Shown: positions 1 through 9,113, counted from the first letter of the stretch. The stretch is 64,000 nucleotides of DNA from Acinetobacter lwoffii (GCF_015602705.1 NZ_CP059081.1:1807702-1871701); one strand, 5' to 3'. A program made the numbers and translations. Notes: generated by a model not told the origin, from the letters alone.

Positions 1-1
1 G

Positions 2-262
2 CTCAAATTCAGCTTTCCGATTTTAACCACGATCTATGATGTCAAAAATTTGCAGAAATACAGCAAAGCGCTGAACGATGCTCAACTGGCAGCCAGTGAA
101 TATCAAACTTTGGCCTCTTCTGCAGTTTATATTCAGCAGACCGAGCTGGAAGCAAGTGACTGGTTTGTGCTGGGCTGGCTGACCGCCAAGCAGGAAGTCT
201 ATGCGCAGAAACTGCTTGAAGCGACCGAACAGTTCTTGGTCAGTCGTAAATTCCTGAAATAA
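2..262 (+). CDS. CHAD-domain protein, C-terminal part only (cut by window edge)
   Basis: The reading frame is open from position 2 to a TAA at 260-262, so the gene begins before the window. The last 86 residues are visible. The stretch DWFVLGWLTAKQ closely matches AWFVLGWISAEQ near the end of the CYTH-CHAD protein just downstream, so this is very probably the end of a CHAD domain. CHAD domains are helical, His-rich modules linked to polyphosphate binding. Whether an N-terminal CYTH domain is also present cannot be seen. A strong terminator follows, so it is not obviously co-transcribed with the next gene. Confidence 0.7.
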   Translation, partial: LKFSFPILTTIYDVKNLQKYSKALNDAQLAASEYQTLASSAVYIQQTELEASDWFVLGWLTAKQEVYAQKLLEATEQFLVSRKFLK

Positions 263-294
263 AAATATTGAAATAAATATCACAAGAAAAACTC

Positions 295-322
295 AAAGCA
301 CGCCTTCTCTGGCGTGCTTTTT
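295..322 (+). terminator. Rho-independent terminator after the CHAD gene
   Basis: A 10-bp perfect stem (AAAGCACGCC with GGCGTGCTTT) and a 6-nt loop are followed by a T run. It lies 33 bases after the stop codon of the partial CHAD gene. Confidence 0.85.
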
Positions 323-401
323 GTTGCAGAAGCACATCACACCCCTGCCGATCTTTGGGCTATATTAATCTATAAAACCAACATCGCGGAGGAATGACCC
401 G

Positions 402-1856
402 ATGGCAGAAATAGAACTCAAATTCCAGATTCCGCCACAGTCTCGTGTGCAATTTGAACAGGACATTCAGAAACTTCAGCCGACTCGGCATCGTCTGTGT
501 GCACGCTACTTTGATACTGAAGCGCAACAATTACAACAACATCAGATTGCCCTGCGGCAACGTCTGGAAGACCAGCAATGGATTCAAACCCTGAAAGCAG
601 CGACTGAACAACAATTTGAACGTTTTGAACTTGAGCATGAATTAAAAAGTCCTCCGGAACATTGTGATTTTCAGTTATATCGCAAACATAAACCGGCCAA
701 AAAAATCCTGAAACAGGCGCTCGGTGATTTGGAGACACCTCTTATTCTGCAATTTGAAACTGATGTCGTACGGTATGTACTCACAGAAAGTCATCTGGAC
801 AGTAAGATTGAAATTGCCTTTGATGTCGGAGAAATTCGACACAATGATCAAGCCATCGATATTTATGAAGTCGAATTTGAGCTTAAATCCGGCCAGCTGA
901 GTGAATTGATTGATTTCATTCAGCCCTGGGTTCAGCGTTATGCTTTGTGGCTGGATACACGGAGCAAATCGGAACGCGGTTATGCCTTATTACATGATGA
1001 AGAGAGTCTGCCAGTTCAGCATCAGCTTCCCTTAGTGCTTGAACAGAAAGATCAGATCAGTACGATTTTACAAAAAATTGTCGCCAACTGTCTGGCTCAT
1101 CTTTTCCCCAATGCGACGGCGATTGCTGCCGAAAACTATAATAGTGATCATGTGCATCAGGCACGTGTTGCGATTCGACGTTTGCGCAGTGCTTTTAAAA
1201 TTTTTCAGTCCGTAACTGAACATGTGCAGCCAGAATGGCCGGAACAGCTACGGGATATTTTTCAGCAACTCGGTTCTACCCGAGATCGCGATGCCCTGGC
1301 AGAAAGCCTGATTCCACAACTGGAAAAAGCAGGTTCACCCTTACTGAAATTACCACCACACCGACAAAAACAACCAGATATCAGTGCGCTGTTCAGAAGT
1401 CCTGCCACAGTAGAATTAATGCTGCAACTATTCAGCTTTAGCCAAGAAAATACAGAGGGTAAAGCCAAGTCTTCGCATAAAATTTTGTGTAAAGGCCTGA
1501 GCAAGCTGCATCAGCAAATCTGTCAGGATGCCGAGAACTATCAAGAACTGGATATTGAATCCCGGCATCGCACACGCAAACGGGTCAAACGCTTACGCTA
1601 TAACGTAGAATTCTTGCAAAGCTTATTTCCTGAAAAAGAGGTTAAAGCCTATCTAAAAGCCTTAAAACCCTTGCAGGAAAGTCTCGGGCATTATAATGAC
1701 CTATTTGTAGCAGACGAATTATTTAGACCTTATGTCAAACAACAGGCCAAGGCCTGGTTTGTGCTAGGCTGGATAAGTGCGGAACAGCAGCGTTTGTCGA
1801 ACGAAGCAGCAGAGCGTTTACAGCAGTTTGCAGAAAATACCAAGCCCTTCTGGTAA
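402..1856 (+). CDS. CYTH and CHAD domain protein (probable inorganic triphosphatase)
   Basis: The protein has 484 residues. Residues 1-200 form a CYTH (triphosphate tunnel) domain starting with the signature EIELK (ExExK), with acidic/basic strands such as EVEFELKSG near 160. Residues about 215-480 form a CHAD domain with the His/Arg-rich helices VHQARVAIRRLRS and RTRKRVKRLRY. Proteins of this architecture, such as E. coli YgiF, hydrolyse tripolyphosphate, and CHAD domains bind polyphosphate. A GGAGG-type site lies about 10 bases before the ATG. It follows another CHAD gene in tandem. Substrate specificity is inferred from the family. Confidence 0.85.
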   Translation: MAEIELKFQIPPQSRVQFEQDIQKLQPTRHRLCARYFDTEAQQLQQHQIALRQRLEDQQWIQTLKAATEQQFERFELEHELKSPPEHCDFQLYRKHKPAKKILKQALGDLETPLILQFETDVVRYVLTESHLDSKIEIAFDVGEIRHNDQAIDIYEVEFELKSGQLSELIDFIQPWVQRYALWLDTRSKSERGYALLHDEESLPVQHQLPLVLEQKDQISTILQKIVANCLAHLFPNATAIAAENYNSDHVHQARVAIRRLRSAFKIFQSVTEHVQPEWPEQLRDIFQQLGSTRDRDALAESLIPQLEKAGSPLLKLPPHRQKQPDISALFRSPATVELMLQLFSFSQENTEGKAKSSHKILCKGLSKLHQQICQDAENYQELDIESRHRTRKRVKRLRYNVEFLQSLFPEKEVKAYLKALKPLQESLGHYNDLFVADELFRPYVKQQAKAWFVLGWISAEQQRLSNEAAERLQQFAENTKPFW

Positions 1857-1869
1857 GACCGGGCTTGGT
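1839..1869. terminator. Hairpin between convergent genes
   Basis: A 9-bp stem (ACCAAGCCC with GGGCTTGGT) overlaps the last codons of the CYTH-CHAD gene. T-richness is weak on the plus side; on the minus side ATTTTC follows. It may act as a terminator for the convergent minus-strand gene. Confidence 0.4.
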
Positions 1870-1878
1870 CAAACTGTG

Positions 1879-2520
1879 CTAGCGATATTTGCCGAATACT
1901 TTCCAGGTATTATTGTCTGCCAGAGGATCGTTATAACTGTCGCTGCGTTGCTTGCGTGGCTTATCGCGTGCATCGACCAGTTCAAAATGTGGCTCAACAC
2001 TCAGCACAATCCCATTCACATAAAAACGGGTGCGCGTATATTCGCTCTGGCCATGCTGAAACACATAAGTGCGTAAATCCACAAATTCACGGTGTGCCAC
2101 CAAAGCTGCAGTATCGTCACTATCAAGCCACTGCCGCATGGCTGCAATCTGCTCGGGTTCGAACTGGCCGCATTTTTCGATCAGGCTGGCGACCCCACGA
2201 AAAGTTTTGGATTCCTTGGCGCGGGTTTTATTAATGCGAATCCGGTCAACATGAAAATAAAACAGCGGCAAGTTTAAATGACTCGGCAGATGGATCGCAT
2301 CCAAGATTTCATCTTCCATAAAAGGCTGAAACAGATCCTGTGCCCTTTCAATCAGCCCGAGCCACTGGCTATAGTATTCATCTACCTGTGACTGGCTGCC
2401 ATAATAAATCGGCAAGCCTTCAACATTGGCTAGATTTGCCGGTGGCCAAATATTCTGGCGCAATAAGGCAATATCACTTTTTAGGCTTTGTACTGCAATC
2501 GCATCCTGCATGGCATTCAC
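1879..2520 (-). CDS. Conserved hypothetical protein, 213 aa
   Basis: I do not recognise a named family. The product is soluble, without signal peptide or clear membrane segment, and mixes helical N-terminal sequence with a beta-looking C-terminal part (TYVFQHGQ, RTRFYVNGIVLSVEPHF). The N-terminus has several nearby Met codons (Met1 and Met4), so the start is uncertain by a few residues. It is convergent with the CYTH-CHAD gene and divergent from the DUF3144 gene. Codon use looks like that of its neighbours, so it is probably a genuine chromosomal gene. Confidence 0.7.
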   Translation of the reverse strand: MNAMQDAIAVQSLKSDIALLRQNIWPPANLANVEGLPIYYGSQSQVDEYYSQWLGLIERAQDLFQPFMEDEILDAIHLPSHLNLPLFYFHVDRIRINKTRAKESKTFRGVASLIEKCGQFEPEQIAAMRQWLDSDDTAALVAHREFVDLRTYVFQHGQSEYTRTRFYVNGIVLSVEPHFELVDARDKPRKQRSDSYNDPLADNNTWKVFGKYR

Positions 2521-2623
2521 TTTTATATGCTTAGGCTATTTTTTTAGATTAAGGCAAAGGTTTAGTTTCTGCAAGGCTTTGCCTATAATTAACGATTGAG
2601 ATTTTAGTGTTAGGAACAAATTC

Positions 2624-3037
2624 ATGGTTCAAAAGATTGAAGCAACCGATGTAACCGAAGAAGAAGCGTTAAATGCGGCATTCTTTGAACGTGCTGATGA
2701 ATTTATTCAACAAGCCAACGAGTTTTGTCGCGTAGAAAAAGGCTCACAGGAAAAACCGAGCGATAAGCGCGGTCAAGTCAGTGCGGCGATGTTATTTGGT
2801 ACTGCCCGTTTCAATACCTGGGTGGCAGCGAATAACTTTAAAGATGGGAATGAAATGCGCGATGCCAAAGATCAGGTCATGTCTTATATCTTGCAGCAAT
2901 TTCAAATGATGCTGGAAGATAACTATGATGAATACTGTGAACAGTTCGAAAACTATTTACGTTTCCGTCACAATGAAGAGTTTCATGCCAACAAGCATAA
3001 CCATGATCACAAGCATGATCACAAGCATGATCATTGA
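2624..3037 (+). CDS. DUF3144 family protein with histidine-rich C-terminal tail
   Basis: The protein has 137 residues. Residues about 18-115 match the DUF3144 pattern as I know it: FFERADEFIQQANEFC, then VSAAMLFGTARFNTWVAA, then an acidic helical end. DUF3144 has no assigned function. The last 15 residues are a run of His, Asp, Lys and Asn built from a repeated HDHK unit, which could bind divalent metals such as Ni, Zn or Co. The DNA for the tail is a short tandem repeat, so tail length may vary between strains. The gene is monocistronic, ending in a strong terminator. Confidence 0.75.
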   Translation: MVQKIEATDVTEEEALNAAFFERADEFIQQANEFCRVEKGSQEKPSDKRGQVSAAMLFGTARFNTWVAANNFKDGNEMRDAKDQVMSYILQQFQMMLEDNYDEYCEQFENYLRFRHNEEFHANKHNHDHKHDHKHDH

Positions 3038-3047
3038 TTAAAATACG

Positions 3048-3070
3048 AAAAGCCCCGCGGGGCTTTTTTT
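3048..3070 (+). terminator. Rho-independent terminator after the DUF3144 gene
   Basis: An AAAAGCCCC/GGGGCTTTT stem with a very tight loop is followed directly by a T7 run, 10 bases after the stop codon. Confidence 0.85.
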
Positions 3071-3155
3071 ATTTGCTGTCATTTATCATATTGACTTTAA
3101 AGTGATTTAAGCACTATATAAATTGAATAATAAATAAACGAAAACAAGGCATAGC

Positions 3156-4220
3156 ATGCAGCAACTTCCCTTCCCGATCATTGACCCTCATATCCACCAA
3201 TGGGATCCGTACAATACCCCACATGCGGCAGCGCTAGCGGTAAAGCTGTTCGGCAATCATCCCAAATTACTAGACAGAATGGTTCGACTGTTGAAACCCA
3301 GAGACGTCATTGAGACCATTGGCCTGACACAGCACCTGACTGCACCTTATCTGCCTGCAAATTACAAGAAAGATGCAGGACATTATGAAATAGAGCAGAT
3401 TGTGCATGTTGAAGCCAGCTGGCATGACCATAAAGGTACGGGTGTGGTAAATGAAACCCGTTTTATCGCTGGGCTTCCTTTTGATCAGCACACTATCCAA
3501 TTGGGTGGAATTGTCGCCACGGCGGATCCGCGGCAGAAAAATTTTAAACAGTTGATTCAATTGCATCGCGAAGCTTCTCCCAAGTTTCGGGGCATCCGTA
3601 AAATGGCTGCAGTACATCCAGATAAAGGGATTCATGCCTGGACCGATGAACCGCATCTCTATCGCAACACAGATTTCCTGAAGGGCTTTGAAGAACTGGC
3701 CAGGCAAGATTTAAGCTTTGATGCCTGGGTGTACTCTACCCAGATTGCGGATGTTACTGCGCTGGCCAAAGCCTTTCCAAACACCCCTATTGTGCTGGAT
3801 CATCTGGGTACGCCCGCAGGTTTATTTGGCAAAGTGGGCAAAGCTACAGGCAAGACCGAACAAGATCGCACCCAGATATTTGCAGACTGGAAAGATCAGT
3901 TGGCAGAACTGGCCGAATGCAAAAATGTATCGACCAAAATGTCTGGTCTGTTTATGCCAGTCTTGGGACATGATTTTCACACGCAGAAACGGCTGGCAAG
4001 TAAACAGGAATTAGTGGAACGTGCCGCACCCGTGATCCAGCATACTTTAGACTGTTTTGGTTCTGGGCGCGTGATGTTTGCATCCAACTTTCCAATGGAC
4101 AGTGTCAGTAGCTCACTCACCAACATTATTGATGCCTTTAGCGATATTGTGCAGGACTACAATGAAAATGCCTTAAAGTCGATTTTTTATGAAAATGCTA
4201 AACGTTTTTATCGACTTTGA
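3156..4220 (+). CDS. Amidohydrolase family (TIM-barrel metal-dependent hydrolase, COG3618 type)
   Basis: The protein has 354 residues. It opens with IIDPHIHQWDP, the HxH metal-binding strand of amidohydrolase-2 enzymes. Other barrel strands are HVEASW, GIVATADP, FRGIRKM, IVLDHLG with its conserved His, and VMFASNFPMD with the C-terminal Asp. Relatives hydrolyse lactones or decarboxylate aromatic acids; the substrate cannot be read from sequence. A 12-base gap separates it from the following small membrane-protein gene, so the two may be co-transcribed. Confidence 0.8.
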   Translation: MQQLPFPIIDPHIHQWDPYNTPHAAALAVKLFGNHPKLLDRMVRLLKPRDVIETIGLTQHLTAPYLPANYKKDAGHYEIEQIVHVEASWHDHKGTGVVNETRFIAGLPFDQHTIQLGGIVATADPRQKNFKQLIQLHREASPKFRGIRKMAAVHPDKGIHAWTDEPHLYRNTDFLKGFEELARQDLSFDAWVYSTQIADVTALAKAFPNTPIVLDHLGTPAGLFGKVGKATGKTEQDRTQIFADWKDQLAELAECKNVSTKMSGLFMPVLGHDFHTQKRLASKQELVERAAPVIQHTLDCFGSGRVMFASNFPMDSVSSSLTNIIDAFSDIVQDYNENALKSIFYENAKRFYRL

Positions 4221-4232
4221 GTAGATGAGGAC

Positions 4233-4499
4233 ATGCTAAGTTGGATAACAGATTCCAGTCTAAATACGCCTTCAGGCAAAGGACTATGTATTTTACTCAC
4301 TATTATTTCAAGCTGGATAACGTCTTATTATTATCAAATGGTGATCCATCATTTTTTTGATCGAGATATTGCTTTCGTTTCAGCTTTGATTGGCTGTGGA
4401 ATATTGATTTTTCTTCTTATTGTATCTGTTTGGAGTCTGCCCCTATCTATCCTTGCGGGCATAATCGGAGGGATTATTTTTAGCCATAGAGCAACCTAG
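4233..4499 (+). CDS. Small membrane protein, 88 aa
   Basis: I recognise no family. The protein has two or three hydrophobic segments: about residues 18-35 (LCILLTIISSWITS), 48-68 (FVSALIGCGILIFLLIVSVW) and 70-84 (LSILAGIIGGIIF). The last is Gly-rich like a helix-packing segment. The gene starts 12 bases after the amidohydrolase stop with a GATGAGG sequence just before ATG, and ends before a strong bidirectional terminator. Position and clean hydrophobic pattern favour a real gene, but no function can be given. Confidence 0.5.
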   Translation: MLSWITDSSLNTPSGKGLCILLTIISSWITSYYYQMVIHHFFDRDIAFVSALIGCGILIFLLIVSVWSLPLSILAGIIGGIIFSHRAT

Positions 4500-4516
4500 A
4501 GCATAAAACTAAAATC

Positions 4517-4546
4517 AAAAATCCCCTCACTTGAGGGGATTTTTTA
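4517..4546. terminator. Bidirectional rho-independent terminator
   Basis: An ATCCCCTC/GAGGGGAT stem is flanked by A5 on the left and T6 on the right, between the convergent small membrane-protein gene and the M16 protease gene. It can serve both strands. Confidence 0.85.
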
Positions 4547-4552
4547 TCAACA

Positions 4553-7324
4553 CTACGATGTTTTAACTTGCTTACCGTACTGATCAGCCATCACTTCAAC
4601 CAGCTGATCCGGCTTGATGTATTTTTTAATCATGGTATCAATATCGGCTTTACTCAGTTTAGCAATCGCCTGATCACGTTTTTCCCGGTAAACCAGATTA
4701 CGGTCTTTTTCCAGCTGTGGGATCAACATAGTGTGAATACGACGATCATCCTCGAGTGCAGTTAAACGCTGTTTCAAGATACTGGCTTTTGCCGCTTCGA
4801 CTTCCTGTTCAGTCACGCCACGTGTCAGCAGTTCATTGAGTACCTTATGCACTGCCTGAGAAACCTGTGCGGATTTTCCAGCCGTATAATTGGCACTAAT
4901 CATCATGGCGCCCACATCTGCCCATTCATCGAGTTGCACATCTGCACTAAAACCATAGACTAGTGCATTTTTCTCGCGTAGCTCTTGTGCCAGTCGTGAC
5001 GATAACTGTGAATCACCCAGAATATATCGAAATACCTGTAATGCAGGTGCATCGGCATGATCTGCGCCGACCGGCATGCTCATGAATGCCTCATAACTCC
5101 CGAATTCACGCTGCTCAGACAACGCATGAATTTTCTGGGCTGGATAGCTTCGATATTCCGATTTCAGACGCTCATAAGGCTGTGTAGCTTTCCAGTCTGA
5201 GAAACTGTTTTTCAGCGTTTTTTGCATCGATTTCGGATTAAATTCGCCCGTAACCGCTATTTGCGCATGCTGGGTTTTTAAAAACTGCTGATACAGTGCC
5301 ATAACCTGTTCGCGAGTCGCTTTCTGATACTGTTTTTTGGCCAATTCCGGCTCGAAATGAAAACGCAGATCGCCAGGCTGATAAATCTCGATCGTTCGAG
5401 CCATCGTCAAGCTCGACACGGTATCTGGTTCAGTATAAGGACGATCCAGACTGGATAAAGTCTGCCCCTTGATTAAATCAAACTGACTTTGCTCAAATGC
5501 CGGCGTTTTCAGCACATCAACCACATACTGGAAAAACTCCTCAAACTTTTCTTTTTTGGCGCTGATCTGCAAGGTCAGGCCATTGCCGGATGCACCGGCA
5601 GTTGCCGAACCACCTACTTCAATAATTTTATCGGCAATCTGCTGCAAGCTTTGAGTTTTCGATGAGCGCAACATTAAATAAGCGGTCAGATCCAGAATCT
5701 CGCCTTTATTCATCAGGCTTTGTGCAGTACCAAAATCCAGTGAAATTGTGGCATAAACCTTGTCATCGCGGGTAGTCGTCGGAAACAACGCGTATTTAAT
5801 GCCATTTTTCAACTTGCCACGCTGAATCTGTTTGTCTTTACTGTACAAATACTGTTTGGATTCCTGGACATATTGCTTCACTTCAGCCTGATAAACACTG
5901 ACATCTTTCAGTGGCTCTTCTGCTTCAGTCTGTTGATCCAGAGTTTTTGCCGGTGCTTCTGTTTGTGCCAGTTCCTGCGCTTTTTTCTGATCTTCCGGGG
6001 TAGGTAAAATATTGCCAGAAATACGGTATTCAGGTTTTAAAAAATTCTTATAGACCTGATTGACCTGATTCACATTCAGGTTTTGAATCGCGCTCAGATC
6101 TTTAAAATACTGGCTCCAGTCACCCGAATACGCCACTGCATAATCACTTAAACGTGAACCTAAAGCAGTCGCACTATTTTTAATATTGTCGGCCTGATTT
6201 CGGGTCAGATTTTTAGCCCGGTTTAATTCTGCTTCGGTAAATGGCTGGCTCTTTTCTACGCCTTGGATCAGCCCCTTTTCAATATCCTGTGCCTGATGAT
6301 TCGGAGCATAGATTGCTCCCATAAACACCAGATTAAAGTCTTTATCCAGCCAGGTACTGGATTGCACCGCTGTTGACTTCCCAGTTTCCACCATATTCTG
6401 ATAGAGATGTCCACTTGGCTGCAAAGTATAGAGCGTTGGCGAAACAGCCAAAGCCGTTTTAATGCTTTCTTCGGATTGATTCAAATAAAGATTAAACTTG
6501 GCCAGATCACTGCCTTTCTTTACTGTAAATTCACGCTGTTTGATTTGCTCTGGTTTAAGCGCTGGGACTTTCACTTGCGCTGGTACATTTCGGGATTGAA
6601 TCGGACTGAAATGCGTATCCAGCTGTTTTAAGACTTCGGCCTTATCAAATTTGCCCGAAATGACCACAAAGGCATTATTCGGTGCATACCATTGACGGTA
6701 AAAATGGTTTAGTTCCTGCATATTGATTGATTGCAGCTCATTTAGGTCACCAATCGGCAAACGGCCTAAATACTGATTGCCATAAGCAGATTTAAACACC
6801 TGATCGATCAATACTGAAAATGGCTGATCCAGACGAATTTCACGCTCGCGTTTTACAATATCAATTTCAGTCGGTACATATTTTTCCTGAAGCACCAGCT
6901 TGTCCATGCGTTCGGCTTCGAGAAAAATGACTTCACTCAGCGCAGTTTTTTCAGGACGGATCACATTGGTATATTTGGTCGAGTAATAGTCGGTACTGGC
7001 ATTAGTCATCAAGGTATATTGATCCAGTCGACGCTGGAATTCATCCCCTTTGACATTTTCTGTGCCTTTAAAGGCCAAATGTTCCAGCAGATGGGCCAGT
7101 CCGCCCTTGCCCTGAGGATCATTCAGGGAGCCGGTCAGATAGACCGTATTCATAAAAACTTTATTTTCTTTATCATTCGGTGCCAGGATAATGCGTAGTC
7201 CATTATCCAGTCGGTATTCTTCAACATTTTGTTCCGTTTTCACCAAAACAGGTTGTGCAAAACTCAGTGCACTACAGCCAGACAATACAATCGCCAGACT
7301 TAAATTTTTATAACGTAGCAACAT
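4553..7324 (-). CDS. M16 family zinc protease (pitrilysin/PqqL-like), exported
   Basis: The protein has 923 residues. The inverted zinc motif HLLEH (His78, Glu81, His82) and the downstream EAERMD segment supply the metal site of the N-terminal M16 domain. A second M16 half (about 500-900) lacks the motif, as in two-domain single-chain M16 enzymes. The N-terminus is an export signal containing LSGC, a possible lipobox with Cys17; cleavage at AFA by signal peptidase I is the alternative. Size and layout fit periplasmic proteases such as E. coli PqqL. A Fur-like dyad lies upstream. The gene is monocistronic. Confidence 0.85.
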   Translation of the reverse strand: MLLRYKNLSLAIVLSGCSALSFAQPVLVKTEQNVEEYRLDNGLRIILAPNDKENKVFMNTVYLTGSLNDPQGKGGLAHLLEHLAFKGTENVKGDEFQRRLDQYTLMTNASTDYYSTKYTNVIRPEKTALSEVIFLEAERMDKLVLQEKYVPTEIDIVKREREIRLDQPFSVLIDQVFKSAYGNQYLGRLPIGDLNELQSINMQELNHFYRQWYAPNNAFVVISGKFDKAEVLKQLDTHFSPIQSRNVPAQVKVPALKPEQIKQREFTVKKGSDLAKFNLYLNQSEESIKTALAVSPTLYTLQPSGHLYQNMVETGKSTAVQSSTWLDKDFNLVFMGAIYAPNHQAQDIEKGLIQGVEKSQPFTEAELNRAKNLTRNQADNIKNSATALGSRLSDYAVAYSGDWSQYFKDLSAIQNLNVNQVNQVYKNFLKPEYRISGNILPTPEDQKKAQELAQTEAPAKTLDQQTEAEEPLKDVSVYQAEVKQYVQESKQYLYSKDKQIQRGKLKNGIKYALFPTTTRDDKVYATISLDFGTAQSLMNKGEILDLTAYLMLRSSKTQSLQQIADKIIEVGGSATAGASGNGLTLQISAKKEKFEEFFQYVVDVLKTPAFEQSQFDLIKGQTLSSLDRPYTEPDTVSSLTMARTIEIYQPGDLRFHFEPELAKKQYQKATREQVMALYQQFLKTQHAQIAVTGEFNPKSMQKTLKNSFSDWKATQPYERLKSEYRSYPAQKIHALSEQREFGSYEAFMSMPVGADHADAPALQVFRYILGDSQLSSRLAQELREKNALVYGFSADVQLDEWADVGAMMISANYTAGKSAQVSQAVHKVLNELLTRGVTEQEVEAAKASILKQRLTALEDDRRIHTMLIPQLEKDRNLVYREKRDQAIAKLSKADIDTMIKKYIKPDQLVEVMADQYGKQVKTS

Positions 7325-7370
7325 TCTTCATCCAAATTATAAATATAAATTTTTATTCGCGCCCTTCTTA

Positions 7371-7383
7371 GAGAATGATTCTT
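7371..7383. promoter_or_regulatory. Candidate Fur-like dyad upstream of the M16 protease
   Basis: GAGAATGATTCTT is a 6-1-6 inverted repeat resembling the Fur hexamer arrangement GATAAT-x-ATTATC, about 47-59 bases before the protease ATG. A TATAAT-like box lies nearer the start. This is motif resemblance only. Confidence 0.25.
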
Positions 7384-7467
7384 TTTCTGAATAATCTATT
7401 CCAAGCCGGACCATCAAAATAACATGCCGCCTCACCTGACGACATGTAGTTCTATGTAATTAAAAAA

Positions 7468-8289
7468 TTAAAGATAAATCTCAGCTTGCATATATAGCTT
7501 GCCGTAACCGGAAATTTCAATTCGATTCTGATCTTGCAAGGCACAATATAGCACCCCACCACGCGCCGAGGCCTGATAGGCAACCAGTTCATTTTTACCA
7601 AGTTTCTCGGCCCAGAGCGGCGCAATTCCAGTGTGAATTGAACCGGTTACCGGATCTTCATTGATTCCATTACTCGGTGCAAAATAACGTGAAATACAGT
7701 CGTATTGGGTATCTTGTGAAGTAATTGCAACATCTAAATAGGTATTTTGAGCAGTAATGGCTGTACGCTTACCATTCAACTGTTTCAACAATTCAAAATC
7801 AGGCGTTTCATCCAGCACATCTTGTACCGATTCGTATTCAACAATATAGCCCTGTGCATTCAGATAAACCTGTTTAAACGGTTTGCTCAAAGCCTGTCTT
7901 AAAGCTTCAGGATATTCAGCAACTGGCTCTGCACGACGGATTGGAAAATTCATTCTGATCTTGCCATCCGCATCCTGGCTGACCACAAAGATTCCCAAAT
8001 CTTTTACATGAAAATGAATCGTTTTCCCCGTATCAAATTGATTGAATAGCACAAAGCTGCTGGCCAATGTCGCATGACCACAAAAATCCACTTCCTTAGT
8101 TGGCATAAACCAGCGGATGGCATAATTATCGCTATCGATGACTTTAACAAAAGCCGTTTCGGACAGATTATTTTCCAAGGCGATATTTTGCATCAGACCA
8201 TCTTCGAGCCATTCATCCAGCACAATCACGGCTGCAGGATTGCCTTTAAACAGTTCCGTGGTAAACGCATCGACCTGGTACATTTTCAT
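7468..8289 (-). CDS. PhzF family isomerase/epimerase
   Basis: The protein has 273 residues. The N-terminus (YQVDAFT, FKGNPAAVI, LSETAFV with the catalytic-type Glu) and the mid-protein FCGHATLAS are classic PhzF signatures. The C-terminal half has EDPVTGSIHTGIAPLW, the matching motif of the second domain. The family shares the diaminopimelate epimerase fold and catalyses proton-shift isomerisations; only some members make phenazines. No phenazine genes are nearby, so a general metabolic role is likelier. AGGA lies 9 bases upstream of the chosen ATG. Confidence 0.85.
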   Translation of the reverse strand: MKMYQVDAFTTELFKGNPAAVIVLDEWLEDGLMQNIALENNLSETAFVKVIDSDNYAIRWFMPTKEVDFCGHATLASSFVLFNQFDTGKTIHFHVKDLGIFVVSQDADGKIRMNFPIRRAEPVAEYPEALRQALSKPFKQVYLNAQGYIVEYESVQDVLDETPDFELLKQLNGKRTAITAQNTYLDVAITSQDTQYDCISRYFAPSNGINEDPVTGSIHTGIAPLWAEKLGKNELVAYQASARGGVLYCALQDQNRIEISGYGKLYMQAEIYL

Positions 8290-8408
8290 TTTTTGAATTC
8301 CTGAATATAACGATCTCTAGTTTAAAAGCTTTTTTGCAAGAATGAACTTGAATATGTTAATGATCTCATTAATCTGGCCTAGTAAATAAATAGAGCAAAT
8401 GGTGCTGC

Positions 8409-8996
8409 ATGACAAACTCCCATATTCAAAGCGTTCCCTTAGAAAAAGCTTATCGTCTGATTACCCATGGCCCTACTGTACTGGTGTCTGCTCAAGATCA
8501 GCAGGATACAGATGTTATGGCAGCAGCCTGGGCATGCGCATTGGAATTCAGCCCCGCAAAAGTGACTGTGGTTCTGGATAAAAGCACCAAAACCCGAAAT
8601 ATTATTGAAAATTCAGGTTATTTCGCGCTGCAAATTCCAACATTGAAACAACTGAATATGGTCTATCGTCTGGGTACGCAGAGCCTGCATGATGTGCCTG
8701 ACAAACTGGCACAATCCGGAGTAGAACTATTTCATTTTCCTGATGCTGATATTCCTGTAGTACAAGGCTGTGCGGCCTGGATACTCTGCGAGCTGATTCC
8801 TGAGCCGCATAACCAGCAAATGCATGACCTGTTTATAGGCAAGGTGATTGCAGCCTATGCCGATGATCGGGTCTTCCGCGACGGCCACTGGCATTATCAT
8901 GAAGTGGCTGAAGAGTGGAAAAGTATTCATCATGTAGCCGGCGGGCATTTTTACACCATCGGCAATGCGGTGAGCATTGATGATCCGGAATTATAA
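8409..8996 (+). CDS. Flavin reductase family protein
   Basis: The protein has 195 residues with the FMN-binding split-barrel pattern of flavin reductases and related flavoproteins: GPTVLVSAQD, then MAAAWACALEFSPAKVTVVLDKS, then TRNIIENSGYFALQIPT. A C-terminal GGHFYTIG strand closes the barrel. Such proteins reduce FMN or FAD with NAD(P)H, or bind flavin as an accessory. It is divergent from the PhzF gene and followed by gloB. The ribosome-binding site is weak (GGTG). The partner enzyme is unknown. Confidence 0.8.
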   Translation: MTNSHIQSVPLEKAYRLITHGPTVLVSAQDQQDTDVMAAAWACALEFSPAKVTVVLDKSTKTRNIIENSGYFALQIPTLKQLNMVYRLGTQSLHDVPDKLAQSGVELFHFPDADIPVVQGCAAWILCELIPEPHNQQMHDLFIGKVIAAYADDRVFRDGHWHYHEVAEEWKSIHHVAGGHFYTIGNAVSIDDPEL

Positions 8997-9113
8997 ATTT
9001 TTCAAATTTGGAATAAATGAAAGTAATCGCGGATGATCAGACGATATCAACCAGCACCAGAGTATCCGAAATTATGCTACTTTATCTATAATCTTCATTT
9101 GATGTGATGTGCT

